From positions 1-51,305 of IMG/VR virus record IMGVR_UViG_3300030450_002582: DNA of 51,305 bases; one strand, written 5' to 3'. The notes beneath the pieces were generated by a model that saw only the letters and a list, made by a program, of their open reading frames with translations, was not told where the DNA came from and made no database searches. The translations under genes and the position numbers were made by a program. This DNA is from a virus. Below, piece after piece: positions 1-10,100 of the stretch. Position 1 is the first letter of the stretch. Every line of letters starts with the position of its first letter.

Positions 1-1
1 G

Positions 2-148
2 TCGTTTTGGGATTTATTTAATGTAGGAACTAACGTATTAAGTCATCATATGAATAGAAACGCCCAATCCACTCATGGAATTGAAGGAAGATTGTATCCT
101 ACAATTAAAAAGTGGGCTCAAAAAGAGGCAAAAGTTGCCATCGCTTGA
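2..148 (+). CDS. C-terminal fragment of a DUF932-like phage protein (partial)
   Basis: The frame is open from base 2 and ends at TGA 146-148, giving the last 48 residues of a gene that starts outside the window. The fragment has a W-x-L-F-N-x-x-T-N-x-L-S-H pattern followed by a lysine-rich tail. This resembles the end of phage/plasmid DUF932 proteins (W-x-L-[YF]-N-x-x-T-x-x-x-x-H), a family of unknown function often found in replication regions. It overlaps the start of the methylase by 74 bases if that gene starts at 75, or by 14 if it starts at 135. The family assignment is from a short stretch and is tentative; that this is a real reading frame is likely. Confidence 0.55.
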   Translation, partial: SFWDLFNVGTNVLSHHMNRNAQSTHGIEGRLYPTIKKWAQKEAKVAIA

Positions 149-974
149 TTGGTACGACTGTCCTATAATTATACCTTATTATGGTGGGAAATATACCTTG
201 AGCAAGAAATTTGTTCCTCTTATACCCCACCATGATAGGTATTTTGAAGTCTTTTCTGGAGGTTTATCAATGTTCTTTAGAAAAGGCAAGGCAGAATGGA
301 ACGTACTCAACGATAAAGATAACAACATTGTAAATCTATATATGTGTGTAATACATGATTTAGATAAATTAGTAGAAATATTAAATTGGCTTCCCAAGTC
401 TCGTGAATTGTTTTTAGATTTCAAGGTAGAAGTACAAGAAAAACAAGAGATTGAGATACCCGATCCATTAAGAGCTGCAAAATACTTTTATTGCATAAGG
501 CACAGCTTTAATAAATTGATACATACTCCAATGTCAATGGTTAAGGATTGGAATAAAAATTGGGAAGAAGAATTTAAATATTCAAGGGAGAAAATAGGTG
601 GAGCTACAATAGAAAATCTAGATTTTGCTGATCTAGTGGATAAATATGATCCAAGAGAAGGAGACTTTTGGTATCTTGATCCACCATATTTTGTAGCACA
701 CGAAAAAGGCAATAAATACTATCAACATAATTTCAATGCTGATGATCATTTAAGGCTAAAAGAAAAAGTAGATAAGATACATAAACAAGGTGGAAAATTC
801 ATGGTGAGTTATGATCATAGAGAAGAAGTTAAAGAACTCTATAAAGATTATGATGTTAGAACTATTGATTTAAAATACTCAGGAGCAACTGACGAAGCAA
901 AAAATAAAGAAAGAAAAGAATACTTAATACTAAATTATGAACCAATCAATCAAGTTGGTTTATTTGATAAATAG
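75..974 (+). CDS. dam: DNA adenine methylase (Dam / D12 class)
   Basis: S-adenosylmethionine-dependent N6-adenine DNA methyltransferase of 299 residues, a usual length for the D12 class. Motif I is at about residues 34-65 (PYYGGKYTL, then F-E-V-F-S-G-G-L-S-M-F-F), and the catalytic DPPY motif is at about residues 202-205. Phage Dam enzymes commonly modify the genome against host restriction. The start is uncertain: ATG 75 lies well inside the upstream frame. TTG 135, preceded by AAAGAGG, would shorten the overlap to 14 bases and still keep motif I. It is followed 8 bases later by the helicase gene, so the two are probably co-transcribed. Confidence 0.9.
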   Translation: MELKEDCILQLKSGLKKRQKLPSLDWYDCPIIIPYYGGKYTLSKKFVPLIPHHDRYFEVFSGGLSMFFRKGKAEWNVLNDKDNNIVNLYMCVIHDLDKLVEILNWLPKSRELFLDFKVEVQEKQEIEIPDPLRAAKYFYCIRHSFNKLIHTPMSMVKDWNKNWEEEFKYSREKIGGATIENLDFADLVDKYDPREGDFWYLDPPYFVAHEKGNKYYQHNFNADDHLRLKEKVDKIHKQGGKFMVSYDHREEVKELYKDYDVRTIDLKYSGATDEAKNKERKEYLILNYEPINQVGLFDK

Positions 975-982
975 GAGAACAA

Positions 983-2314
983 ATGGCTAAAGAAATATCA
1001 CAAAGTAGTAATATAAAAGTACCACCATCTGCATTAGAGGCTGAGCAAGCTTTATTAGGATGTATTATTCAAGGAGGAGAAAGAGAGCAAGAAATTGCTA
1101 TGGCTTGGATAAGAAATAATAGTGCTTTTCACACAACAGATAATAGGCAAATATGGGAAGCAATGTCAGATCTATATAAAGATGGTATAGATATAGATTT
1201 TGTGACATTAAGTAATAAAGTAAAAGATATGCATGGAGATAGTAAAGCATATTACATAACTGGATTAACTGAAAGCTTTACGACAACTGCTAATATTGAA
1301 AACTATGCAAAAATAATATGGGAAAAGTTCATACAAAGAGAAACTGCTAAATCAGCAGAATCTTTACTTAATGCTTCTTATGAAGACTATAAAGAAGTAG
1401 GAAGTATATTAGAGAAACATAGTAGGCTTATTGAAGAACTAAGACAAGTACAACCTTCTAAACAAAGGAACATTGAAGTATTAGTTGAAGAGATGAAAGC
1501 TACTGTTGAAGAAGACTCTAATCTTATTCCATTTAATCTAGGACATCTAGATACTTTTGCAGGTGGAATGACTCGTAAAGAAATAACTGTATTAGGTGGT
1601 AGGCCTGGACATGGTAAAACAACTCTTGTAATTAATATCATTAAAGGATTAATTGAACAAGGTTATAAAGTCATGTTATTTAACCGAGAAATGAGTAATA
1701 CAGAAATGTTAAAGAAAATGGTAGTAATGGAATCAAACGCTCTTAAATACGGAGATATAAGACGAAATGACCTATCAGAAACAAGTAAAGAAGAGTTTGA
1801 ATTAATTGCAGATAAAATGAAACACGATTATGAAAACTTTCTTATGTATGATACAGTTAGAACATTGGATGATTGTTTAAGGGAAATTGCTAAACATAAA
1901 CCAGATGTTGTAATAGATGATTATATTCAATTAATAGATGTTAATGGTATTAAGGAAGGCAGAAGATTCGAAATTGAAAAGATCATGCAAGAATACAAAT
2001 GGATGTGTAAACAAGAAGATTGTTCAGCAATATTAGTATCACAGTTAAATAGGGAAATAGAAAAAAGATTTGATCCTAGACCTCGCATGAGTGATTATGC
2101 AGAGTCAGGTGTAATCGAGCAGACTGCTGAATCAGCAATGTTTGTATTCTATGGACATAACTTTGATAGTGAAAAGTATAATCCATATAAAAGTGAGATT
2201 ATAGTTGCTAAAAGTAGATATGGAAAGATTGGTACACATTTAGTTGGGTTCAATGGAGGAAGATGCAAATTCTATATGAACTCATCTATGGCGGAGAAAG
2301 ATAATATTGCATAA
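983..2314 (+). CDS. dnaB: Replicative DNA helicase, DnaB family
   Basis: 443-residue RecA-fold hexameric helicase that unwinds the replication fork. The N-terminal all-helical domain starts around residue 17 (ALEAEQALLGCII, typical of DnaB). Walker A is GRPGHGKTT near residue 207, Walker B is VVIDDYIQL near 308-316, and a S-Q-L-N-R-E-I-E-K-R motif follows. The ATG at 983 has a clean AGGAG 7 bases upstream. It sits between the Dam gene and a RuvC-like resolvase in a tightly packed operon. No primase is seen in the window, so primase is either outside it or supplied by the host. Confidence 0.95.
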   Translation: MAKEISQSSNIKVPPSALEAEQALLGCIIQGGEREQEIAMAWIRNNSAFHTTDNRQIWEAMSDLYKDGIDIDFVTLSNKVKDMHGDSKAYYITGLTESFTTTANIENYAKIIWEKFIQRETAKSAESLLNASYEDYKEVGSILEKHSRLIEELRQVQPSKQRNIEVLVEEMKATVEEDSNLIPFNLGHLDTFAGGMTRKEITVLGGRPGHGKTTLVINIIKGLIEQGYKVMLFNREMSNTEMLKKMVVMESNALKYGDIRRNDLSETSKEEFELIADKMKHDYENFLMYDTVRTLDDCLREIAKHKPDVVIDDYIQLIDVNGIKEGRRFEIEKIMQEYKWMCKQEDCSAILVSQLNREIEKRFDPRPRMSDYAESGVIEQTAESAMFVFYGHNFDSEKYNPYKSEIIVAKSRYGKIGTHLVGFNGGRCKFYMNSSMAEKDNIA

Positions 2315-2609
2315 AAGTTGTTTGGGATGTTATTACGAACATGAACGTAAGTGTCATTGGTTTGATATTGTTGGTGGTGACATCCCTAAACAAATACCAA
2401 ATAATGTTTTTAATAAAGGATGTGGTAAATATATGAATAATGTATCTATTGGGGAAAAAACTGGAAATGAATTAGCTGATAAAATAATAGAAGTATTTGA
2501 TGGGGAAATAATAAGCAATAAATACGAACCAAGCGTAAATTACAAACCATATAAAAAGAAATGGGTTAAAAGCTCACATAATTATTCACATAGAAAGGAT
2601 GCGCAATGA
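2307..2609 (+). CDS. Small Cys-rich protein of unknown function
   Basis: 100-residue protein starting at TTG 2307, inside the end of the helicase gene, with GGAG at 2293-2296. The N-terminal third holds C-x2-C-x7-C and a later G-C-G-K motif, which could bind zinc. The C-terminal third is basic and aromatic. The stop overlaps the resolvase start in an ATGA arrangement, suggesting translational coupling between helicase, this protein and the resolvase. I do not recognise the family. A small zinc-binding accessory protein of replication would fit the position, but that is inference from neighbours only. Confidence 0.75.
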   Translation: MHKSCLGCYYEHERKCHWFDIVGGDIPKQIPNNVFNKGCGKYMNNVSIGEKTGNELADKIIEVFDGEIISNKYEPSVNYKPYKKKWVKSSHNYSHRKDAQ

Positions 2610-3091
2610 TAATATTAGGAATAGATCCAGGTGCTGGCGGAGCAATAGCTTGCTGGGAAAAGGGTATTACTTCACATAAATGCCCTAAAAGTACAGAAGA
2701 AATGTCTTCTTTAGTGCAATCCTATGTAGGAAAAAATAAAGCATATGCTTACATAGAACAAGTCCACGCAATGCCTCACGATGGTAGAAGTTCCCTATTT
2801 AAATTTGGCACTAATTATGGAATGTGGTTAGGAATACTAGCTGCACATGGAATAGAAGTAGAAAAAGTAAGTCCACAAAAATGGATGAAGTATTGGAAAG
2901 TAAAATTAGATATTGAATTATCTAAAGATAAACCAAAAAGAAAGAGAGAGTTAAAAGAAATTGCACAGAATTATACAGATAAAACTGTTACTTTATATAA
3001 TGCTGATGCAATATTAATAGCAATGTATGGTTTATATACAAAACAAGAGGAGAACAAAAATGACAGCAAAGGAAGTAAAAGTAAAGTCTAA
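2606..3091 (+). CDS. RuvC-like Holliday junction resolvase
   Basis: 161-residue RNase H-fold nuclease. The N-terminus GIDPGAGGAIA carries the first catalytic aspartate, AYIEQVHAMP near residue 49 carries the acidic residue of strand 4, and N-A-D-A-I-L near residue 132 supplies the C-terminal acidic residue. RuvC-like phage resolvases cut branched DNA before packaging or during recombination. The ATG overlaps the preceding stop by four bases (ATGA). A second small gene begins inside its 3' end at 3060. Confidence 0.88.
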   Translation: MIILGIDPGAGGAIACWEKGITSHKCPKSTEEMSSLVQSYVGKNKAYAYIEQVHAMPHDGRSSLFKFGTNYGMWLGILAAHGIEVEKVSPQKWMKYWKVKLDIELSKDKPKRKRELKEIAQNYTDKTVTLYNADAILIAMYGLYTKQEENKNDSKGSKSKV

Positions 3092-3287
3092 ATGGGAAAA
3101 AAGTTTTTACCCGTTTTTCAAAATAGATTGTTTAAAAATAAGTGGATTCTTTATTCAGTATATTTTTACATTAAATCTATTTTTTAATTTATTATGGATA
3201 GAATTAAATATATCAAATGAATTAATTATATTTAAAGTAGGAATATTTAATATGTATATTATGTTAGGAGGGGGATCTTATGAATAA
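3060..3287 (+). CDS. Small hydrophobic protein, probably membrane-bound
   Basis: The start is placed at ATG 3060, preceded by AGGAG 9-13 bases upstream, giving 75 residues; the upstream in-frame ATG at 3027 lacks such a site. The first 18 residues are basic (many K), and the remainder is a nearly continuous run of F, I, L, Y and N with two possible membrane-crossing stretches (about residues 22-50 and 55-70). It is nested in the end of the resolvase gene and its end overlaps the start of the next small gene. Function unknown. Confidence 0.55.
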   Translation: MTAKEVKVKSKWEKSFYPFFKIDCLKISGFFIQYIFTLNLFFNLLWIELNISNELIIFKVGIFNMYIMLGGGSYE

Positions 3288-3387
3288 AGAAAGCAATGAA
3301 TATTTAAAAAAGAAAATAAAAGAAATATCAAACTTATTAGAAAAATTAAATGATGAAATACATAAAATAAGTAAATTAATTAATTAA
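3280..3387 (+). CDS. 35-residue coiled-coil-like mini-protein
   Basis: A very short frame with an exceptionally strong ribosome binding site (AGGAGGGGG, 3266-3275) just before ATG 3280. The product is one charged helix with I/L at heptad-like spacing (K-K-K-I-K-E-I-S-N-L-L-E-K-L, then E-I-H-K-I-S-K-L-I). It is the last gene of the rightward block and stops 21 bases before the terminator hairpin. The strong binding site argues that it is translated. Function unknown. Confidence 0.55.
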   Translation: MNKESNEYLKKKIKEISNLLEKLNDEIHKISKLIN

Positions 3388-3408
3388 CCTAGCCATGGTT
3401 ATCCAAAG

Positions 3409-3452
3409 GCGGGTGACAGTAATGGTTAACGCTGTCACTCGTCTTTTTTTTT
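3409..3452 (+). terminator. Rho-independent terminator ending the rightward block
   Basis: An 11-bp stem (3409-3419 with 3432-3442; GGGTGACAG against CTGTCACTC, two G-U pairs) with a 12-base loop is followed by nine T from 3444. It stops the rightward early transcript where it meets the leftward late block. The opposite strand has no U-tract after the stem, so leftward termination here is not supported. Confidence 0.85.
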
Positions 3453-6400
3453 AATCTATATAATTATCAATAGATTGAGCAACTTCTTTAATTGGACTTG
3501 GTAAATAAGGTCTTACCCCTTTAATTGCATTTCCACTAAAGTCATATAACCATAAAAATAAAGAAGTAAGTTCAACTGAAAATGGTAATTCTCTTAATAC
3601 ATCTTCAATAAAATCATCTGTATCATCACCGTCAATAGCTTTTATAATAGCAGATATTAAAGTTGCAATCATTAAAGTTTTAGTTACAAGTGGGCTTCCA
3701 AATCCCATTAAAGCTCTTTGATTAATTTTATTTTTTCCTACCATAGATCCAATTAATAATTGACCTTCTCTTAATATAGTATATGGAGCCCATTGTGTAT
3801 AAAGTATAAAAGAAGCTATTGAAGCCATCCCTCTTGTCATCATTAATAAAGTAGCTCTTTGAAGATTTTTATCATCTAATTCTGGATTTAATTTCATTGT
3901 TTTTTGCAATTGTGAAACTTGTTCTTTGCTCATACCCATCGCTCTCATTGTTTGCGTACCTGCTCTTATAATATTTTTACCAATTTGAAATGGCAATCTA
4001 GCTGCAATTAAAGCTCCCATAGAAGCACCTTCTCCATATTTCGCAGCCCATTCTGGAGACATAGCAGCTGATCTAAACATTTCATATTCTAATATAACTT
4101 GATTATAATCATACTGTCTCCAAAGAAATGCCTTTCCACCTACAGCTCCTCTAAACATTTTAGGATTCATTACTTGAGTAAATCCAAATAAATTAGTATA
4201 TACATAAAGCCTAGCCATTTCAACAGCTTCTGGACTATCTGTATATTTCCAATTCTTTTTTTCTGTATTTATTAAGCCCATCTCTTTAGCTTCTTTTAGT
4301 CCTTGAAAAGCTACTTCCAATCTCATTTGTTCTTCAGTTCCAGCCATTGTAAACATTTTATTTTTTAATCCAAGTGGAAACCATTGCAATTTCCAATTTA
4401 TTAATCTATTAATACCAGATTGTGTAAGCCCAAGTCTTAAATCTTTTAATCTTTTTTCTAATCTTTTTTTATCTTTAAGATTGTTTTTTGTAGGTTCATT
4501 AACAATATTATATAATTCTGTCTTTATTCTTTTTATTTCTTCAAGTTGAACTTTTTCTCCACTAACTTGACTAGATGCTCTTTTTATTAAATTATCTAAA
4601 GAATTACTTCTATTTAACCATGAATCTAAAGTAGTTGCTTTCCAAAGTGAAGCCACATCTCTTATAGGGGCTAAAGCTTCTTTCCATTCAGTACCAACTT
4701 GCATATTAATATTCATACTTAACATATCTATAAAAGCATTACCCGGGTGAAGAACTCCAGTCTCTTCAACTTGTTCTCTAATTTCAGAAGCGGTAAATCC
4801 GTCAATCCCATTTTTAACTGCATCCATAGCTTCCCAAGTTTTTTTCCATCCATAATTAATTATTTTATTTAATCTTTGAGTATTGTTTGTAACTGCAGTC
4901 CAAACACCAAGATTAGCAGCTGATAAATAACCTCTAATAATTAATCCAATTTGCTTTACTTTTTCTGGGGTAATATCTGATATATATTTACTAAGAATAT
5001 CACTAATTCTTTGATCACTATAATTTAAATTCATAAAACCAGCTTCAATATCAGCCCCACCGGAAGCAACTTTAACTTGATCAACTAAATAATTAACTAA
5101 TGGTTGATTATGTTGCAATGATAATACAGTTTTAAATAATTCAAGTTTTAATTTTGTTAATTCATTTGCTCTAAAAGCTTGATCTACATATTCGCTATGA
5201 ACAGATCTGTCTTTTCTTCTAAGTTTATTATCTGTAAATAAAGTTCTTGATTTAGTAGCTAATATCTTACTTGATAAAAACATTTGTTTTCTATCTTGAT
5301 CTGTTGAGTTTTCACCATATAGAAGATTTTCCATGTTTTCAACTATAGATTCATAATATTTTTTCTTAGACTCAAGAATAGTTATGCTATCTAAAGCTTC
5401 TGCTTTTTCAGCTAATGAAGATTCATTGCTTTTAATTATAAAATTATCAGTTGCTAATTGAGCTTCTATTTCTGGTAAATAAGATTTATTTATAGAATTT
5501 AAAGCTTCGTCCATCATACTCTGATAAATTGGGTTATCAAATTTTACATGTCCATAATTCCATCTTGATGCTTTTTTAACAAATGAATTAGATGTAGCAA
5601 AATTACCTTGAGAATCTTTAATTAAATTAAATTGCATACCTCCCATTAAATTAATAGTATCAATTAAATTTTCTATATCTTTTTTATTCCAACCACTATT
5701 TATAAGTTTTTTATTTATTCCTTTTAAAAATGTATTTAATTCTTCATTAATTTTTTGAGTTTCAACATTTAAAACTTTTTCATAAAATAATTCATTCCAT
5801 TCACGTTGCATATCAATTGCTTTCCACATACCCGGCATCCAAGCATCTGGTGGATCATATATTTTACCATTATAATCAACGCCCTTAGACCAATTTGCAT
5901 ATTTACGCTTGGGCATATCAGTGTTGGCAATAGTTTCATATTTATAAACTCTATGTTCTTGAGCTGTATAAAAACCTTCTTCTATTTCATTTTTTAATAA
6001 ATCTTTTTCTAATAATTCTTTAGTAATTGATTTATTATTTTTAATATTCTTTAAAAAATTATTCATATTGTCTGGTATTCTATATACAAGAAAGGCATTT
6101 TCTAATTCACTAGGATCTACTGAAATAGAACCTTCACTTAATTGAGACTTTCTATAATTTCTTAATATTTTTTGACCATTCGATTCTTTATGTAAAGGAA
6201 TCATAACATACTTTGAATCGGATTCTCCAATTTCATGTCTTTCTGATTCGGATTTTATATAACCAAAAAATTGTTTACCTTCCCAAGAGTTTCTCCATTT
6301 TATAAATTGTTTAGGATCCGTTGGAATATCTCTTGATATAATATTTCTAACTTCATCATGTAATAATTCTTCAGAAAATTGTTCAGCTAATTGTTTATTT

Positions 6401-7140
6401 TGTCTAGAATCAAATCCAGCAACATCAGCAGAAGTAGAAGCTTTAATAATTTCTATATTAATATTTTCAAGAGATAATGGATTTTTTTTCTGAGTAATTG
6501 GATCAACAATACTTATTTTCCAAGAATATCCTTTTTGTAAATAATTATCAAGAGCTGAAGTAGTCATTTTAACTAATTTTAAAGCTTGTCCAGTTGGGTC
6601 AAGTGAAGCACCTACTAATAATGGTTTTTTTATTGTATTTTCATAATCACTTAAATAAGGATCTTTTTCAGCTCTTTTTTCCCAAGATTGAACTTTATTT
6701 AAAATATATCTTATTTTACCAGCATCCCATTTTTCTGAATTATTTAAACCAGATAATTGCAAAGCTCCTTTTCTACTAAAAGTTGATTGACCATAAGCTT
6801 CTTGAAAAAGGCCTTGTATAAAATCAAGTCTATTGCTTACAAAATCATTAGGAACAATAAATACACTAGAATTATTTAAATGTTCAATACTTTTATTAAA
6901 AAAATGAGAAAATAATTTTTTATGTTCTAAAAATCTTTTACCTTCATTTATTATTTGCTGTTGAATAAATTTTTTATCACTTTTTTTAACAGCTTTTTTT
7001 AATTCTTTTTTTAAATTTGGTCTGTTATCAAAAGGATATTCAATTATGCGAGATATTCCGCTTTCTAAATTAACTTCTAATTCAGATCTTGCTTCTTTTG
7101 AAAGCTTAGCTGCTAATTTTTTATCATCACAAAAACTCAT
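3451..7140 (-). CDS. Giant virion-associated / ejection-type protein (1229 aa)
   Basis: Last gene of the late block. I place the start at ATG 7140, which overlaps the upstream TGA as ATGA and has AAAGGA upstream; a TTG at 7146 would add two residues. The N-terminal 1000 residues are Lys/Asn/Glu-rich and mainly helical, with no motif I recognise. The C-terminal 200 residues hold several hydrophobic stretches (roughly residues 1080-1110, 1125-1150 and 1180-1200) that could insert in a membrane. Its size, terminal hydrophobic segments and coupling to the putative virion RNA polymerase suggest an internal virion protein delivered with the genome, comparable in role to T7 gp15/gp16. This is inference from context, not homology. 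Confidence 0.75.
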   Translation of the reverse strand: MSFCDDKKLAAKLSKEARSELEVNLESGISRIIEYPFDNRPNLKKELKKAVKKSDKKFIQQQIINEGKRFLEHKKLFSHFFNKSIEHLNNSSVFIVPNDFVSNRLDFIQGLFQEAYGQSTFSRKGALQLSGLNNSEKWDAGKIRYILNKVQSWEKRAEKDPYLSDYENTIKKPLLVGASLDPTGQALKLVKMTTSALDNYLQKGYSWKISIVDPITQKKNPLSLENINIEIIKASTSADVAGFDSRQNKQLAEQFSEELLHDEVRNIISRDIPTDPKQFIKWRNSWEGKQFFGYIKSESERHEIGESDSKYVMIPLHKESNGQKILRNYRKSQLSEGSISVDPSELENAFLVYRIPDNMNNFLKNIKNNKSITKELLEKDLLKNEIEEGFYTAQEHRVYKYETIANTDMPKRKYANWSKGVDYNGKIYDPPDAWMPGMWKAIDMQREWNELFYEKVLNVETQKINEELNTFLKGINKKLINSGWNKKDIENLIDTINLMGGMQFNLIKDSQGNFATSNSFVKKASRWNYGHVKFDNPIYQSMMDEALNSINKSYLPEIEAQLATDNFIIKSNESSLAEKAEALDSITILESKKKYYESIVENMENLLYGENSTDQDRKQMFLSSKILATKSRTLFTDNKLRRKDRSVHSEYVDQAFRANELTKLKLELFKTVLSLQHNQPLVNYLVDQVKVASGGADIEAGFMNLNYSDQRISDILSKYISDITPEKVKQIGLIIRGYLSAANLGVWTAVTNNTQRLNKIINYGWKKTWEAMDAVKNGIDGFTASEIREQVEETGVLHPGNAFIDMLSMNINMQVGTEWKEALAPIRDVASLWKATTLDSWLNRSNSLDNLIKRASSQVSGEKVQLEEIKRIKTELYNIVNEPTKNNLKDKKRLEKRLKDLRLGLTQSGINRLINWKLQWFPLGLKNKMFTMAGTEEQMRLEVAFQGLKEAKEMGLINTEKKNWKYTDSPEAVEMARLYVYTNLFGFTQVMNPKMFRGAVGGKAFLWRQYDYNQVILEYEMFRSAAMSPEWAAKYGEGASMGALIAARLPFQIGKNIIRAGTQTMRAMGMSKEQVSQLQKTMKLNPELDDKNLQRATLLMMTRGMASIASFILYTQWAPYTILREGQLLIGSMVGKNKINQRALMGFGSPLVTKTLMIATLISAIIKAIDGDDTDDFIEDVLRELPFSVELTSLFLWLYDFSGNAIKGVRPYLPSPIKEVAQSIDNYID

Positions 7141-10100
7141 GGGCAATCCTTTAATAGTTGTTCAATAGTTTTATCATTAATATCTTCATATCTTGATTGA
7201 GATTTTAAAGTTATTCTCTCGTTTGAAGCTTCCCTTAAATTAGGGCCAAATCTATTCATAAACTCAGTATAAACTCCTTGATGCATTAACGGCATTGGTA
7301 AAAGTTTTTCTACATCACGATTTCTTGAAACATTATTTTTACCATCTAATGTTAAAACACCTCTTAAAAATCTTAAAGTAGAATAAGCTTTCTGTTCTTC
7401 TGACATTTTATCCCAAGAAGGTAATCCTTTTTTCTTATCTCCTTTAAATTTCCATTTTTCTATATATTTAATTAATTCTTCTTGATATGGGTAACCAGAT
7501 GACGTAATAAGACTTTTTGTTTTGTCTTGATGGCTTACAGCATCCATCATTATATTATAAAATTCACGAGTAGATTCATTAATAAACCTTCTAGCAACTT
7601 CTTTATCTTTAGAAAATTCTTTTGTTTCTGGATACCATCTTTGAGTTTCTTTTTGTATCGTATATAAATCTTTTTGAGTTTGGACAATTCCTCTTGTAAT
7701 CCTATTTGGATGATAACCTAATGGATGATTATGTACTTTATCATTTGGATTTAAAGATTCATAATCTAATAATGATTGATGAGGTATAGACAATAATTGC
7801 TCTAATGGAGTATTTTTATTATTAAATATTATTTTATCAATTTCCATTGTATCTTTATATAAACGACTTCTTTCTCCATATCTTAATCTTCTACCATTTG
7901 CTTTATTTCTTATTATCTCACCTTGCTCCACTCCAGACATATTTGTCATTTCATGCATATCTTTACTTAATGCAAACATACTTTCTATGTCTTGAGAATT
8001 ATTATCTACATTACTAACTCCTCTTCTTGCTTGATTATGCATTAATTCTTTTCTAATTAACGAAGTCATTGTACTAACTTGTTTTAACCCTATTGGAGAT
8101 CCATTTTCTTGAGTAAACATTTTAGGAATAACAAACTTATATCCATTATATCCCCAATCTGCTAATAAAAATTCTTTTGCATTATCTACAGCTGATTGTA
8201 ATAATATATGTAATTGTTTAATTGGAGTTGTTTTTAAATATTTATCCCCAGATTCCCATTTAGATCCATCTTTATGCACTAATGTTCCCATTTTAGCTTT
8301 ATCAAGCATTTCTTGAGTAATGTCATCATTTAATTGAGCATAATTCATTATTTCAGTTTCTTTATCTGGATTTTTAGGAACAATTGTTTGCCCTCCAACT
8401 TCTGCCTTAAATCCTTTAAAATACATATCCTCTAAAAAACTTACTGAGTTCATAAGTATTCCTTGAGAATTTATACCTTTACCTAATTTGCCAGATATTG
8501 TATACATATCTGCTTTTTTAGTTAATTTATATTTTTTATCTTTTTTCTTAAAATATTCTAAACGAACAAAGCTGTCCATATTTTCAAATGCTTTTTTAAT
8601 GCTATCGGATTGCATTGCTTTAATAATGCTTTTGTCTTGATAGTTATCTCCAAAATAGGGTGCTAGTAAAAATCCATTATCACCATCGTGGTCAGCTTGC
8701 ATTTTACCTACAATAGATTCTGGATGCAGCCATGCTACTGCACCATGCCCCTTAGGCATCACTTTTTCTATTTTTGCTAGAAATACAGCGCTTGGAGCAT
8801 AAACTGGCCACCTACCTACCATTAAATATTCTTTCCTAGATCTTAATGCTTCATTAATATTATTAATTAATTCATTTCCAGTCCCATCTACATTTAATAA
8901 ATTTTGTAAAAATCTTAACATTGTTACATCATCTGCACTAATAACAACACCATCTTCTTTCTTAACTATATTTCTTGCTAAATCTGATTTTAATACTGGA
9001 TAACTTCCAAGACCCCTTCTTCTACCTCCATAAGAATTTTCTTTTAACATTCTGTTTTTAATAGATTCAGACATTCCAGTTATAATATGTGGATGCATAA
9101 ATCCATCTGAAATCATTTGACCAGGAGAAGGTTCTAATAATCTATCAACTTCACTCATTATAGAAAGACCATCAGATTTCATTTGACCCATTAAAGATCT
9201 CATAGTTTGAGAATTATTTCTTGTACTAAATAAAACATCCATATTCATTTTTGCAATAGCATTCATTTTAGTAGAAAATAAATTTCTAAGTTTATCAAAT
9301 TCTGGATTATGTAAATGAGATAACCAAGACCATGGGAATGCTGCACTATTGTGACCTTGTTGTTTAGGTATTTTAACTATACGCCTAGATTCTTCTGGTA
9401 AAGTAAGTATATCAGTTGATATTCTATTATTTAATTTAAATGACCCACTACCTCCATCTGGTTCTTTTGCTTCATCTAAAGTTCCAAACATTGTTATTCT
9501 ATTGTCTTCTGAATCAAATATTCTTATGTTGCCATTAACATTTGCAGTATATACAATTACATTATCGTTTTCATCTGTAATATAAATATCTTCTTCTGGT
9601 ACAAACTCATTATGTTTTAAAGCTAAATAATGAGTACCTTCTATTTCTTGAGTGCCTTCTTTATAATGTTTATTACCAAACTCATCATTTTTACTTATAA
9701 ATCTAATTCTTGTTTTTATTTCTCTTAATTTAGAAGAATTTGGAGAATTAGGAACTCTACCAATAGCTTCTGCAGTTTGGTCTAGGTATTCACTTTCAAC
9801 CCACAATGAACCATCTGAATGATTTTTATTTTCTAATCCACCAACATAAGAAGACAATGGTTGTTTTTTAGTAGCTGAAGTGCTATTTGGAATGCCTTTA
9901 GAAACAAATACTTTAGATTGGTCTACAATTTTAATTGTATAATCACCAGTTCCTATTGCTACTATACCATCACCATCATCTATAGCTAATCTTCTACTAT
10001 GATGAGATGCAAGAGGAGATCTCATTAAATAATCACGACCTCTCCATCTTTTTAATACTTCATGCGATAAAATATGTTGAGCTGCTGAATATTTATTACC

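Noticed and set aside
3388-3452. Bidirectional terminator serving both the rightward and leftward blocks.
   Set aside because: Only the plus strand has a T-tract after the stem; on the minus strand the stem is followed by CTTTGG.
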